Part shown: one piece after another, positions 1 through 10,718 of the stretch
How the letters are laid out: each line of letters begins with the position of its first letter
Numbering within the stretch: position 1 is the first letter of the stretch
Assembly (NCBI GenBank): GCA_021828545.1
Contig: JAJZEN010000074.1
Coordinates: forward strand, 1 to 40,234
Length of the DNA: 40,234 bases
Direction: 5' to 3'
DNA from: Actinomycetes bacterium
GTDB taxonomy: Bacteria; Actinomycetota; Acidimicrobiia; Acidimicrobiales; RAAP-2
Made by a program: the position numbers and the translations under genes
The notes under the pieces: model-generated
Database searches by the model: none
The model's input: only the letters and a program-made list of their open reading frames with translations
Told to the model about the DNA's origin: nothing

Positions 1-541
1 ACGGCGTCGCGTGGTCGTGGTGATGACCGGATCTTTGGGCGCCACGCGGGTGAATCTCGCGGTGCTGGAGTTGGCACGCCTCTGGGGCGAGCGAAACGAC
101 GTCGCACTGGTGCACGTCACGGGGCGCCGCGACTTCGAAATGGTAATGGCCCAACGCCCCGAGGTGACGGGATTGGATTATCGCGTCGAGGCGTTCGCCG
201 ACATGGCCACGTGGTGGGCAGTGGCGGACGTCGCGATCTGTCGCGCCGGGGCCACCACGGTCGCGGAACTCACGGTGCTGTCCCTGCCGGCAATCCTCGT
301 GCCCCTGCCCGGGGCGCCGGGCGACCACCAGTCCCACAACGCTCGGGCGCTGTCCACGGTCGGCGCGGCCGTGGTCGTGCCCGACTCGGCGTGCACCGGT
401 GAGGCCCTCGCGCGCCACGCCGACGCGATGTTGACTCCCGCCGTCCTGCTCGAGATGTCGCGCGCGAGTTCCCTCCTGGCTCGTCCCGACGCGGCGGCGT
501 CGATCGCCCGCACCGTCCTCTCGACGCGGGTGGGCTCGTGA
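1..541 (+). CDS. murG: MurG, UDP-GlcNAc transferase, 3' part (5' truncated by window edge)
   Basis: Open frame through the left edge; MTGSLGATRVN glycine motif, CRAGATTVAEL and PLPGAPGDHQSHNA motifs of MurG; sits directly upstream of murC. Confidence 0.88.
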   Translation, partial: RRRVVVVMTGSLGATRVNLAVLELARLWGERNDVALVHVTGRRDFEMVMAQRPEVTGLDYRVEAFADMATWWAVADVAICRAGATTVAELTVLSLPAILVPLPGAPGDHQSHNARALSTVGAAVVVPDSACTGEALARHADAMLTPAVLLEMSRASSLLARPDAAASIARTVLSTRVGS

Positions 542-2823
542 TCTTCGCCCCGGGAACGCGCGTGCACATTGTCGGCGTGGCCGGCGCGGGTATGAGCGCC
601 CTCGCGGTCGTCTTGGCGGGACTCGCCTGCGAGGTGAGCGGTTGCGACGAGGGGAACGTCGACCTCCTGGGCGAGCTCGCGCACCGGGGAATACGCACTT
701 TTCCGGGTCACGACGTCGCGCACGTCGAACACGCCGACGTCGTCATGTGGTCCCCCGCGGTGTCGAACGATCACGTCGAGCTTGCGAGCGCGCGGCGCCG
801 CGGAGCGACGATGTTGCCACGTCCGCGCGTCATGGCCGAACTCGCACGACGTCAGCGTCTCGTGGGCCTCGCGGGGACCCACGGTAAGACCACCGCCACG
901 TCGATGCTGGTGCACATCATGCGCGCCGCGCGCCGCGACGACGCACGACTGGTGGGTGCACCCGTGCGCGGCGTGGGGTTCGGTGGACATTTTGGCCCGG
1001 GCGACCTCCTCGCCGAGGTCGACGAGAGTTACGGCGCGTTCACTGAGCTGACGCCCTACGCGTTGGGCCTGTTGAACGTCGAGGCCGATCACTTGGACTA
1101 CTACGGCTCGTTGGCCGCTCTCGAAGGGGCCTTCGGCGACGTCCTCGAGCGTACGACGGGTCCGGTGGTGGTGTGGTGCGACGATCCCGGCGCGTCGCGC
1201 GTCGCTTCGAATCTGTCCCGGCACCACGTCAGCGTCGGGACGAGTGACACCGACGAGTGGCGCCTGGTGGACGTGGTGACGTCGCGACACGGTGCGCGCG
1301 CCCGGCTGGTGGGTGAGCACGTGATCGACCTCGACCTGGCGGTCACTGGTCGCCACAATCTGGCGAACGCGGCGGTCGCTGGCGTACTCGCGGTGAACGT
1401 GGGGGTGGCGCCGGCGGTGGTCAGCGAGGGTCTGGCGGCCTTTGTCGGCGCCCCGCGACGCTTTGAGCATCTCGGGACCTGGCGAGGGCTCGACGTGGTG
1501 GACGACTACGCGCACCTTCCCGGCGAGATCTCGGCCACGGTCGCGGCGGCGCGCGCGGGGGGATATCGGCGGATCGTGGCGGTCTTCCAGCCCCACCGCG
1601 TGTCGCGCACGATCAATATCGGCGCCGGTTTCGCCCCGGCGTTCGACGACGTGGACGAGGTGATCGTGGTCGATATCTACGGCGCGGGCGAGCCGAATCC
1701 TGATGGGGTCACGGGCGAAGTGGTCGCCCAGCACCTGCGCGATCGCGGCGTGGTGTCCAGCACCTACGCACCCCACTTCGTCGACGCCGCCCGCGCCCTG
1801 GAACGGGTCACTCGGGGCGCGGACCTTCTCTTGATCCTCGGCGCGGGCGACGTGACGGGGGTGCTCGACCACCTGCCCGAGTGGCGCTCGGGAGGATTGC
1901 GACGCGCCGCGCCCTCCGCGACCGCCTTCTTCGGTGATGATCCCCGGGTCACCTACGCCGCGGCGCTTGGCCCGCGCACCACGTACCGCGTCGGTGGCGC
2001 GGCGAGTGCGTTGCTCGTTCTCGCCAGCGAGGACGACCTCGCAGATTTCTCGTCCCGGCTCGGCGGGCTCGATCGGGCGCTGTGGGTGTTGGGAAATGGC
2101 TCGAACGTCCTCGTCGCGGACGGTACGCACGAGGCCGTGGCGGTGCGCCTGGACGGCGAGTTCCGGGACCTCGAGGTCCTCGATGAGGGCGACGGGCGCG
2201 TGAGGGTGCGCGCGGGCGCGGGGCTCGACCTTCCGGTGGCCGCGCGTCGGCTGGCCAACGACGGGGTCGTCGGTTTCGAGTGGGCCGTCGGCGTGCCGGG
2301 CACCTTTGGCGGAGCGGTAGCGATGAACGCGGGTGGTCACGGTTCGGACATGAAGTCCAGTGTTCGACGGGTGGAGGTCTGGTCGGCCGGGAGGCGGCGT
2401 TGGCGCGACGCGTCCGAGCTGGCGTTCTCGTACCGTTCCAGCGCATTGAGCGCGGGCGAACTCGTGACGCGAGTCGAACTCGAACTCACCCACGGTGACG
2501 CGCGTATGGCGCGCGAGACCCTTTCGCGTATCGTGCGGTGGCGGCGCGAGAATCAGCCCGGCGGCGCGAACGCCGGCAGCGTCTTTCGCAATCCCGAGGG
2601 CGATCACGCCGGTCGCCTCGTCGAGGCCGCGGGCGCCAAGGGTTTGCGCGTGGGCAGCGCCGTGGTCTCGGAGAAGCACGCGAACTTCATCATTACCGAC
2701 GCCGGTGGCCGTGCCGCGGACGTCGCGGCGCTGATGCACGTGGTGCGCGAGCGCGTGCGCGACTCGTCGGGTGTCTGGCTCGATCTCGAGACGCGCCTGT
2801 GGGGCTTTGGAGAGGTGTCGTGA
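538..2823 (+). CDS. Fused MurC (UDP-MurNAc-L-alanine ligase) and MurB (UDP-MurNAc dehydrogenase)
   Basis: Single 761-aa frame. N-terminal GVAGAGMSALA, GTHGKTTATSML and DESYGAF (MurC); C-terminal TYRVGGAA, LGNGSNVLVAD, GVPGTFGGAVAMNAGGHG, GSVFRNP and EKHANFIIT (MurB). Overlaps the murG stop. Confidence 0.93.
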   Translation: MIFAPGTRVHIVGVAGAGMSALAVVLAGLACEVSGCDEGNVDLLGELAHRGIRTFPGHDVAHVEHADVVMWSPAVSNDHVELASARRRGATMLPRPRVMAELARRQRLVGLAGTHGKTTATSMLVHIMRAARRDDARLVGAPVRGVGFGGHFGPGDLLAEVDESYGAFTELTPYALGLLNVEADHLDYYGSLAALEGAFGDVLERTTGPVVVWCDDPGASRVASNLSRHHVSVGTSDTDEWRLVDVVTSRHGARARLVGEHVIDLDLAVTGRHNLANAAVAGVLAVNVGVAPAVVSEGLAAFVGAPRRFEHLGTWRGLDVVDDYAHLPGEISATVAAARAGGYRRIVAVFQPHRVSRTINIGAGFAPAFDDVDEVIVVDIYGAGEPNPDGVTGEVVAQHLRDRGVVSSTYAPHFVDAARALERVTRGADLLLILGAGDVTGVLDHLPEWRSGGLRRAAPSATAFFGDDPRVTYAAALGPRTTYRVGGAASALLVLASEDDLADFSSRLGGLDRALWVLGNGSNVLVADGTHEAVAVRLDGEFRDLEVLDEGDGRVRVRAGAGLDLPVAARRLANDGVVGFEWAVGVPGTFGGAVAMNAGGHGSDMKSSVRRVEVWSAGRRRWRDASELAFSYRSSALSAGELVTRVELELTHGDARMARETLSRIVRWRRENQPGGANAGSVFRNPEGDHAGRLVEAAGAKGLRVGSAVVSEKHANFIITDAGGRAADVAALMHVVRERVRDSSGVWLDLETRLWGFGEVS

Positions 2824-3668
2824 GTCGCCGCCCTCGCGCGAGCACTCAGGGACGAGTGCGCCGACGTGAAACCCACGCAGTCGCGCCGAAGGTGGGCCGC
2901 GCGCCGCGAGAGGGCGCCGTCACGACGGCGACCGCTACTCCTGCGACGAGGCGCCCGCGACGCTGGTTGACCCTCACGAAGGTCGTACTGGGCGTCGTGC
3001 TCACGGTATCGACGTTCTACGTGGGTACTCAGTGGCTCCTGCATCAGTCGTATTTTCGTGTTCAACACGTCCATCTCACCGGCGAGGTGCACGAGACGTC
3101 CGCCCAGATCTTGTCGACGACGCACTTAGACGTCCACCCGACGATGGTGGGCCTGAACGCTGGGGTGTTGCAACGCGAACTGGCGGTGTACCCGTGGATC
3201 GGTTCCATCTCGCTCGTGAAGCGGTGGCCCAATTCGGTGGATCTGTCGCTGCACGAAGTCGCCGCGGTGGCGGTGGCCTTCGACGCGCGCCACACCTTGC
3301 AGTACGTGAGCGCGACGGGTCGTGACCTCGGTCCGGCTCCCCTCAACGCCAATCTCCCAACTCTCGCGACGGCGACGAAGGGTGTCGCCCCGGTGGCGTG
3401 GCCCTACCAGGGGATCGAGTCCGCGGCGGCGCTCGTGGCCAGTCAACTCCCCGCGGCCTTCGCGGCGCAGGTGAGCCAGGTGCTCGTCGACGCTCAGGGA
3501 AACGTGACGTTGCAATTGACGACGCCAATCAAGTTCTACCTCGGTCCCGCGACGAATTTGCACGACAAATTCGTCGCGGTGGCCTCGGCAATCCGCCACG
3601 CGACGTTCGCCGCGGGCGACGTGGTGGACGTGACCACACCGACGGAATTGTCAGTGACGGGACCCTAA
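2820..3668 (+). CDS. ftsQ: FtsQ/DivIB cell division protein
   Basis: GTG start overlapping the murCB stop (GTGA); basic N-terminus, one TM segment (VVLGVVLTVSTFYVGTQWLL), POTRA-like FRVQHVHLTGEVHETSAQIL; position between murB and ftsZ. Confidence 0.85.
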   Translation: MSRRPRASTQGRVRRRETHAVAPKVGRAPREGAVTTATATPATRRPRRWLTLTKVVLGVVLTVSTFYVGTQWLLHQSYFRVQHVHLTGEVHETSAQILSTTHLDVHPTMVGLNAGVLQRELAVYPWIGSISLVKRWPNSVDLSLHEVAAVAVAFDARHTLQYVSATGRDLGPAPLNANLPTLATATKGVAPVAWPYQGIESAAALVASQLPAAFAAQVSQVLVDAQGNVTLQLTTPIKFYLGPATNLHDKFVAVASAIRHATFAAGDVVDVTTPTELSVTGP

Positions 3669-3795
3669 CTCTCGTGAGAAAGTCATTTGAGCCTAAACTA
3701 GGGACTTTACTAGCCTTCAACCAATTTAATTCGCACAATTCGGTCTATTACGACGAGACCAGAGTAGTTTCGATACACCACAGCAAGGGGAATTC

Positions 3796-4881
3796 ATGAG
3801 TCTCAACCAGGGCAACTACCACGCCGTCATCAAGGTCATTGGCGTGGGCGGTGGTGGTGTGAATGCGGTGAATCGAATGATTACTGCGGGCCTGCGCAAT
3901 ATCGAATTCATCGCGGCGAACACCGACGCCCAGGCCTTGCTGCTCTCCGAGGCCGACCTCAAGATCGATATTGGCCGTTCACTGACGCGTGGCCTGGGGG
4001 CCGGTTCGGACCCCGAGATCGGGCGTCAGGCCGCCGAAGACCACCGCGCCGAGATCGAGGAGGCCCTCAAGGACACCGACATGGTCTTTATCACCGCCGG
4101 TGAGGGTGGCGGGACGGGTACCGGGGCCGCGCCCGTGGTGGCCGACATCGCACGCGCCCTGGGCGTATTGACCATCGGGGTGGTCACGCGACCCTTCTCC
4201 TTCGAGGGTAAGCGTCGCGCGACCCAGGCCGAGAAGGGTATCCAGGCGCTGCGCGAGAAGGTGGACACGTTGATCGTGATCCCCAACGACCGTCTGCGTT
4301 CGGTCGCCACGTCCGAGACGTCCATGCTCGACGCCTTCAAGATCGCCGACGACGTTCTGCTGTCGGCGGTGCGCGGAGTGACCGATCTGATCACGGTACC
4401 GGGTCTGATCAACACCGACTTCGCCGACGTCAACGCCATCATGCGCAACGCGGGCACCGCGATCATGGGCGTGGGAATGTCCACGGGTGAAGGGCGCGCC
4501 ATCAACGCCGCGCGTGCCGCGATCACCTCGCCATTGCTCGAGGCGTCGATCGAAGGAGCTCGGGGAATCTTGATGAACATCGTGGGCGGACCGAGCGTGA
4601 CGTTGAGCGAAGTCACCGACGCGGCGAGCATCATCCACGACGTCGCGCACCAGGACGCCAACATCATCTTCGGTAGCGTGATCGACGAGTCGATAGGCGA
4701 CGCGGTGCGGGTCACGGTGATCGCCGCCGGGTTCGATCACTTGCCACCGACCAAGGGTCCGGCGTCGCCCTCGACGGCCTCCGCGAGCGATGCGCCGCGC
4801 ACGGACATATTCGCCAACACCACCAGTGACGACTTCTTCGACGTTGGTGGCGATGACGACCTCCCCAGCTTCCTTCGCTAA
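3796..4881 (+). CDS. ftsZ: FtsZ tubulin-like GTPase
   Basis: [27 protein letters not shown] tubulin signature, C-terminal peptide [10 protein letters not shown] aagggg upstream. Confidence 0.98.
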   Translation: MSLNQGNYHAVIKVIGVGGGGVNAVNRMITAGLRNIEFIAANTDAQALLLSEADLKIDIGRSLTRGLGAGSDPEIGRQAAEDHRAEIEEALKDTDMVFITAGEGGGTGTGAAPVVADIARALGVLTIGVVTRPFSFEGKRRATQAEKGIQALREKVDTLIVIPNDRLRSVATSETSMLDAFKIADDVLLSAVRGVTDLITVPGLINTDFADVNAIMRNAGTAIMGVGMSTGEGRAINAARAAITSPLLEASIEGARGILMNIVGGPSVTLSEVTDAASIIHDVAHQDANIIFGSVIDESIGDAVRVTVIAAGFDHLPPTKGPASPSTASASDAPRTDIFANTTSDDFFDVGGDDDLPSFLR

Positions 4882-5545
4882 TCCCGACGCCGTCGCGCGA
4901 GTGGCGCTGAACCTCGCCGAGGTGCGCCGGCGCATCCGCGACGTGGGGGTGGATCCCTCGAGGGTCGAGGTGGTTGCGGTGACCAAATCCTTTGACGTCG
5001 CCACGGCGCGCGCGGCGCGCGCGGCGGGTCTGACGACGATGGGGGAGAACTACGTCGACGAACTCGACGACAAGCACCGTGACCTCGACGACCCCGCCAT
5101 CTCCTGGCACTACCTCGGTGCCCTGCAGTCCAACAAGATCGCGCGAATCGTTCGGGCGGCCGACGTCGTGAGCGGGGTGTCGCGCGACAAGGAGATTCGC
5201 CGCCTCGCCTCGCTGCGCCCCGGTCTCACCATCGACATCCAGGTGGACCTGACGGGCGAACCCCGGCGCCGCGGAGCGACCCCGGACGAGGTGGTCGCGC
5301 TAGCGGATCTCGCGCGGTCCGAGGGCCTCGACGTGCGGGGACTGATGACCGTGGCGTCACCCGACGCCGCCAGGGCCGCTCAACAATTCGCCCGCGTGGA
5401 CCTGCTGCGGCGGGAATTGGGCCTGCGCGGCTGCTCGATGGGGATGAGTGATGACCTAGAGTTGGCCGTGGCCCACGGCAGCACCGAAATCAGGGTGGGG
5501 CGCGCCCTCTTCGGTCCACGAACCGGCCCCACCCCGCTGACCTAA
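4853..5545 (+). CDS. YggS/PLPBP family PLP homeostasis protein
   Basis: [28 protein letters not shown] and [29 protein letters not shown] motifs; ATG overlaps the ftsZ 3' end by 29 nt. Confidence 0.92.
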   Translation: MTTSPASFANPDAVARVALNLAEVRRRIRDVGVDPSRVEVVAVTKSFDVATARAARAAGLTTMGENYVDELDDKHRDLDDPAISWHYLGALQSNKIARIVRAADVVSGVSRDKEIRRLASLRPGLTIDIQVDLTGEPRRRGATPDEVVALADLARSEGLDVRGLMTVASPDAARAAQQFARVDLLRRELGLRGCSMGMSDDLELAVAHGSTEIRVGRALFGPRTGPTPLT

Positions 5546-5581
5546 CATAGAACCGGGCGGCAGAGCCGCGAGGAGACGTAG

Positions 5582-6217
5582 ATGAACGAGAAAATGCGCA
5601 AGGCGCTGGGCTTTTTAGGCCTCGTCGAGGATGATTACAACGAGTACGCAGCGACCGAAGCCCCGCGACCCTTCGGCGAGGACGCCCGTGACGAACCGGC
5701 GTGGGCCCCGCGGCCCAGCGTCGCCACTCGTCCCCGTACCCCGGCCCCGCGCATCAATCCCACCCCGGCGCCACGGACGGGTCCCGCCCCTTTTCGGCCC
5801 CAGCCGAGCCCCTCGTACCCGGGCGCGCGCGCGACCCCGCTCTCGACGTACGACGCCGGAAACGTGACGTCACGGCCCCGGCCCCAGAGCGCCCCGTCGC
5901 CGACGATGCGCGGCGTGAGCGCCTACGCGGCCGAGCCCGATATCGAGATCATGGCGCCCCTCGAGTTCAACGAGTGTCAGCGGATCACTGACCAGCTCCG
6001 ACTCACTCGCACGGTGATCTTGGTGGTGACCCAGTGCGGACCGGCGGTGGCTCGTCGCCTCATCGATTTCGCGGCGGGAACGTCCTACGCGCTGCGCGCG
6101 ACGGTGGAGACCCTCGAGAAAGGGGCGGTCTACGCGATCTGTCCCCACGGTGTGAGTTTGAGCCCCGAGGTCCGTGCGCGTTTGGTGGCGTCGAGCTACC
6201 AGTCAATCGGCTACTGA
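5582..6217 (+). CDS. sepF: SepF cell division protein
   Basis: N-terminal KALGFLGLVEDDYNEY, Pro-rich linker, C-terminal VARRLIDFAAGTSYALRATVETLEKGAVYAICPHGV; SD gaggag. Confidence 0.93.
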   Translation: MNEKMRKALGFLGLVEDDYNEYAATEAPRPFGEDARDEPAWAPRPSVATRPRTPAPRINPTPAPRTGPAPFRPQPSPSYPGARATPLSTYDAGNVTSRPRPQSAPSPTMRGVSAYAAEPDIEIMAPLEFNECQRITDQLRLTRTVILVVTQCGPAVARRLIDFAAGTSYALRATVETLEKGAVYAICPHGVSLSPEVRARLVASSYQSIGY

Positions 6218-6468
6218 TGTCGTTACTGCGCGAGCTCATCCAGATTTACATCTACGTGCTCGTGATTTCGGCTCTGTTGAGCTGGTTTCCCACCACGTCG
6301 TCGCAGGGAGGACTCGCGACGACCAAGCGGGTCCTGGCCCAATTGACCGAGCCGGTGCTTCGCCCCCTGCGTCAGATCGTGCCGCGCCCGCGGATCGGGG
6401 GAGTGAGTGTGGACTTCTCGGTGTTGGTGGCGATCATCCTCCTCGGAATAATCTCGACCATTCTGTGA
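6217..6468 (+). CDS. YggT family membrane protein
   Basis: Two hydrophobic segments, ALLSWFP and TEPVLRPLRQIVPR motifs; ATG overlaps the sepF stop. Confidence 0.85.
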   Translation: MSLLRELIQIYIYVLVISALLSWFPTTSSQGGLATTKRVLAQLTEPVLRPLRQIVPRPRIGGVSVDFSVLVAIILLGIISTIL

Positions 6469-6512
6469 CGTCTGACCCTCGGGTCGGGGGAGGGGACGGT
6501 AGGGTGGACGTC

Positions 6513-7316
6513 ATGGAAAGTACCGACACGCCCCGCTCCGCACTGGACGACATCAAGACGGTTTCCTTCAAGCAGGGAATTCGTGGTTACGTCGTCGACG
6601 AAGTCGACGAGTTCCTCGATCGAGCCGCTGCCGAGGTCGACCAAATTCGCGAACAGATGCACCAGATGCGCCAGCAACTGCGTCAGGCCAGTGAGCGCAT
6701 CCGTCAACTCGAAGGCGGCGCCGCGAGTGCGAGTCCCAGCGTCGCTCCCGCAACCGTCGCGGTGCCCGTGGTGCCACCCGCACCCGTTCCACTTCCCCCG
6801 CCCGCGCCGCCGACGCTCGTGTCGACGACGAGCCACACCGTGGGCGCCGAGCAGGTCACGGCGATGATCGCCATGGCCCAGCAATTCATCGATCACGCCC
6901 AACAAGAGGCGGAGACCCAAGCACGCGAATTGACCGTAGCGGCACAGGAGCGCGCCCGTGAGATTGTGGCCGAAGCTCGCTCGCGTGCCGAGGATGAGGT
7001 CACGCGGCTCAACGGACTGAAGCAGCGCCTCAGCGAAGACGTGACGACCCTGACGCGCCAACTCGACACCGAGCGAGCGCGCCTCTCGGGCATTTTGGCC
7101 GAACTCGCCCAGTGGATCGAGAGTTCGCTGCATATGGGGACCACGAGCGGGGCCCACGCGGCGCCGCCGGCTCCCGTCCAGCGCAGCGCCCCCACGACCG
7201 TCGCTGCGAGCCCGTCCGCGGCGGTCCCCCCCCGTCCGGTATCACCGCCACCAGCCCCACCGGCGACCATCGGACAGGTGCTCAATTTCGATCCGCCGAG
7301 TGACGACCGCGCTTAA
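6513..7316 (+). CDS. DivIVA/Wag31-like coiled-coil protein
   Basis: IKTVSFKQGIRGYVVDEVDEFLDRAAAEV N-terminal DivIVA motif, coiled coil, Pro-rich linker. Confidence 0.88.
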   Translation: MESTDTPRSALDDIKTVSFKQGIRGYVVDEVDEFLDRAAAEVDQIREQMHQMRQQLRQASERIRQLEGGAASASPSVAPATVAVPVVPPAPVPLPPPAPPTLVSTTSHTVGAEQVTAMIAMAQQFIDHAQQEAETQARELTVAAQERAREIVAEARSRAEDEVTRLNGLKQRLSEDVTTLTRQLDTERARLSGILAELAQWIESSLHMGTTSGAHAAPPAPVQRSAPTTVAASPSAAVPPRPVSPPPAPPATIGQVLNFDPPSDDRA

Positions 7317-7373
7317 TGCGCTCGCGGGCTGCTAGGGTCTGCGCGCTGGTTCACACTGACCAAGGAGTCGTTC

Positions 7374-8450
7374 ATGCCGTCAACCGCGAAGGCGTCGCCG
7401 AAGAATGCCGCCACCCCCAAGGGCGCGTCCACTAAGACCTCGGCCACAGCGCCGCGCAGGGCCACGAAGGTCGCGACGCCTCCGACGAAGAAGGCGACCC
7501 TCGCCAAGAAGAGTTCAACCCCCCAGGCTCCGGCCCAGAAAGCAGTAGTTCAAAAGACCGTGAAGAAAGTCGCCCCCCCCAAATCCTCCGCCACGAAGAG
7601 TCCCGGCGCCCCCCGGGCGAACGTGACCAGTTCGAGCACCGCGAAGGCCGCCGCCGCCAAGGCCCTCAAGGATCGCGAGGCCAAGGCCAAGGCCGCCGAG
7701 CGAGCCGCCGCCGCCAAGACCAAGGCCGCCGCCGCCGCCAAGGCCCTCAAGGAGCGCGAGGCCAAGGCCAAGGCCGCTGAACGCGAGCGAGCCGCCGCCG
7801 CCAAGACCAAGGCCGCCGCCGCGGCCAAGGCCCTCAAGGAGCGCGAGGCCAAGGCCAAGGCCCTCGCCAAGGAGCGCGAGGCCCAGCGTAAGGCTCGAGA
7901 AAAGGCCGCCGCCGAGGCGAAGAAGCAGCGCGAGATCGACGTGAAGCGCAAAGCGATCGAGGCCGAGAAACAGCGCAAGTTGCGCGACATCGAGCGTCGC
8001 AACCAGGAGGAGCTGAAGCGTCAAGAGCGTCGCGACGCCGAGGAGCGCAAGCGTCAAGAGGCGCTCGAACGCAAGATGCATTCTCGGCCCTACGCCGACG
8101 AGCCGGAGTTCCTAGACGAACTGCGCGGGCTGTTGCTCGAGGCACGAGAGTCCACCCTGCAGCAGATCGCGATCAGTGACGATGAGGCCAACGAGATGCT
8201 GGTGGACCGCGAGCGTCTCGAATACGACGACGAGGACGGATCGAGCGTCGCTTCGGACATCCAGCGCGATCAGTTGAAGGATTTCGCCACGGCGTTGCGC
8301 CTCAAGGTCGACGAGATTGACGTGGCCCTGAGCCGTATCGACGACGGAAGTTACGGTCGCTGCGACGAGTGCTACGAACCAATATCGAAGCCGCGACTGC
8401 AATTTCAACTCCCCGTGTTCACTTGTGTCACGTGTCGCGCCAGCGTGTAA
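7374..8450 (+). CDS. DksA/TraR C4 zinc-finger protein with a long Ala/Lys/Glu/Arg-rich repetitive N-terminal region
   Basis: C-terminal YGRCDECYEPISKPRLQFQLPVFTCVTC zinc finger; about 200 residues of AAAAKTKAAAAAKALKEREAKAKAAERE-type repeats; SD aaggag. Confidence 0.85.
   Translation: MPSTAKASPKNAATPKGASTKTSATAPRRATKVATPPTKKATLAKKSSTPQAPAQKAVVQKTVKKVAPPKSSATKSPGAPRANVTSSSTAKAAAAKALKDREAKAKAAERAAAAKTKAAAAAKALKEREAKAKAAERERAAAAKTKAAAAAKALKEREAKAKALAKEREAQRKAREKAAAEAKKQREIDVKRKAIEAEKQRKLRDIERRNQEELKRQERRDAEERKRQEALERKMHSRPYADEPEFLDELRGLLLEARESTLQQIAISDDEANEMLVDRERLEYDDEDGSSVASDIQRDQLKDFATALRLKVDEIDVALSRIDDGSYGRCDECYEPISKPRLQFQLPVFTCVTCRASV
7642..7881 (+). repeat. In-frame imperfect tandem repeat (GCC/AAG-rich) encoding AK-rich units
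   Basis: Near-identical copies of 'gccgccgccgccaagaccaaggccgccgccgcggccaaggccctcaaggagcgcgaggccaaggccaag'. Confidence 0.85.
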
Positions 8451-8905
8451 CTCACGGCGTCAACGTCAACGTCGTGGTCGTCGCGTTCGTGGTGACGATC
8501 GTAGATTTACTGAGCAAACTATGGGCGGGCCACGCGTTGGCGCACCGTAGTGTGCACCTCCTCGGACCCTTGTGGCTGCGACTGGCGTACAACACGGGCA
8601 TCTCCTTCTCCCTGAATCGATCTGGGCCCGTCTGGACGACGCTGACGGTCTTGTTGATCGTGGTGATCGTCGCTGTCGTCGCGCTACGCGCGGCGCCGGG
8701 AATCTCGACGGTTGGTTTCGGGCTGCTGCTAGGCGGCGGTGTCGGCAATGAGGTCAATCGACTCGTGGCGATTCCCCACCGGGTCACCGACTTCATCGCG
8801 TTCGGGACGTTCCCGGTGTTCAATCTCGCCGACGTCGGGGTGACTCTGGGGTGTGGCGTGCTGATCATCGCGCTGTTACGCGACGCGACCATGGTGCAGA
8901 AATGA
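8432..8905 (+). CDS. lspA: LspA-like lipoprotein signal peptidase (signal peptidase II)
   Basis: GTG start overlapping the upstream stop; VDLLSKL, YNTGISFSL, VTDFIAFG and FNLADVGVTLG motifs; four hydrophobic segments. GNxxDR motif reads GNEVNR. Confidence 0.85.
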   Translation: MSRQRVTHGVNVNVVVVAFVVTIVDLLSKLWAGHALAHRSVHLLGPLWLRLAYNTGISFSLNRSGPVWTTLTVLLIVVIVAVVALRAAPGISTVGFGLLLGGGVGNEVNRLVAIPHRVTDFIAFGTFPVFNLADVGVTLGCGVLIIALLRDATMVQK

Positions 8906-9866
8906 CGGAGAACCACGACGCCTTCGATGGGGCGACGCTGGATCTCGTGGTGCCCGGCACGCTCGACGCCGTTCGCGTCGACCGAGTGATCGCCATGCTG
9001 ACGGGCCTCTCGCGCTCCGAGGTGACCGAGATGGTGGGCGAGGGGGCGGTGAGCGTGAATGACAAGGTGGTGGCCAAGGGTGCCTACGTGCTCGAGGAGG
9101 GTCAGCACCTGGTAGCGCACCTACCCGAACCCGACGCCGCAATGGTCGAACCCGACCCGTCGGTCGACGTCGACGTGGTTCTGGACGACGAGGATTTCGC
9201 GGTCGTAAACAAATCCCCGGGTCAAGTAGTGCACCCGGGGGCCGGCCAGCGTACCGGGACCCTGGTGGCGGGCTTGCTGGCGCGCTATCCCCAGATGCAG
9301 TTGCTCAGCGACGAGGGTCTCAGTGACCCCTTTCGCCCGGGTATCGTGCACCGTCTCGACAAAGGCACGTCGGGAGTACTGGTGGTCGCCAAAACGGTGA
9401 CGGGATTGATCGGCCTACGCGATCAACTGGCTAGTCGCGACATGGACCGCACGTATCTCGGATTGGTGGAGGGCCACGTGGCCGAGGAGCGCGGCGTCGT
9501 CGACGCTCCCATCGGGCGCTCCACACGCACGCCCACGTTGATGGCCGTGCGTGCTGACGGGCGCGCGGCGCGCACGGGCTACGAAGTGATCGAGCGCATC
9601 GACAAACCCCACGCCGTGACGTTGCTACGTCTCACGTTGGACACGGGACGGACCCACCAGATTCGAGTGCATATGTCCACTATTGGACACCCCGTGGTCA
9701 ATGATCCTCGGTACGGGCACCGACGCGACCGCCGACTCCCCGAGGAGCGCTTCTGGCTCCATTCTCGCACGCTGAGCTTTCGACACCCTCGCACGGACGA
9801 GCCCGTGAGCGCGGGTGCTCCCCTGCCCGCCGACCTCGCGGGCCTACTGGGGCAGGAGCGAAACCT

Positions 9867-9870
<4 letters not shown>
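8902..9870 (+). CDS. RluA/RluD family pseudouridine synthase
   Basis: S4-like N-terminus (LTGLSRSEVTEMVGEGAVSVND), GIVHRLDKGTSGVLVVAKT catalytic motif, GRTHQIRVHM. Confidence 0.95.

Positions 9871-10718
<848 letters not shown>

Noticed and set aside
178-2739. 853-aa minus-strand ORF antisense to murC-murB
   Set aside because: High-GC shadow ORF: His/Arg-rich, no domain, fully antisense to a well-supported gene.
3979-5004. 341-aa minus-strand ORF antisense to ftsZ
   Set aside because: Antisense shadow ORF with Arg/His-rich composition; ftsZ is certain.
7642-7881. Short regular repeats considered as a CRISPR array
   Set aside because: Repeats are contiguous, in frame and without unique spacers; they encode the AK-rich region.
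7515-8081. Minus-strand ORF with LALLEGLGGGGGLGLGGGG repeats
   Set aside because: Exact antisense of the Ala/Lys codon repeat; not an independent protein.
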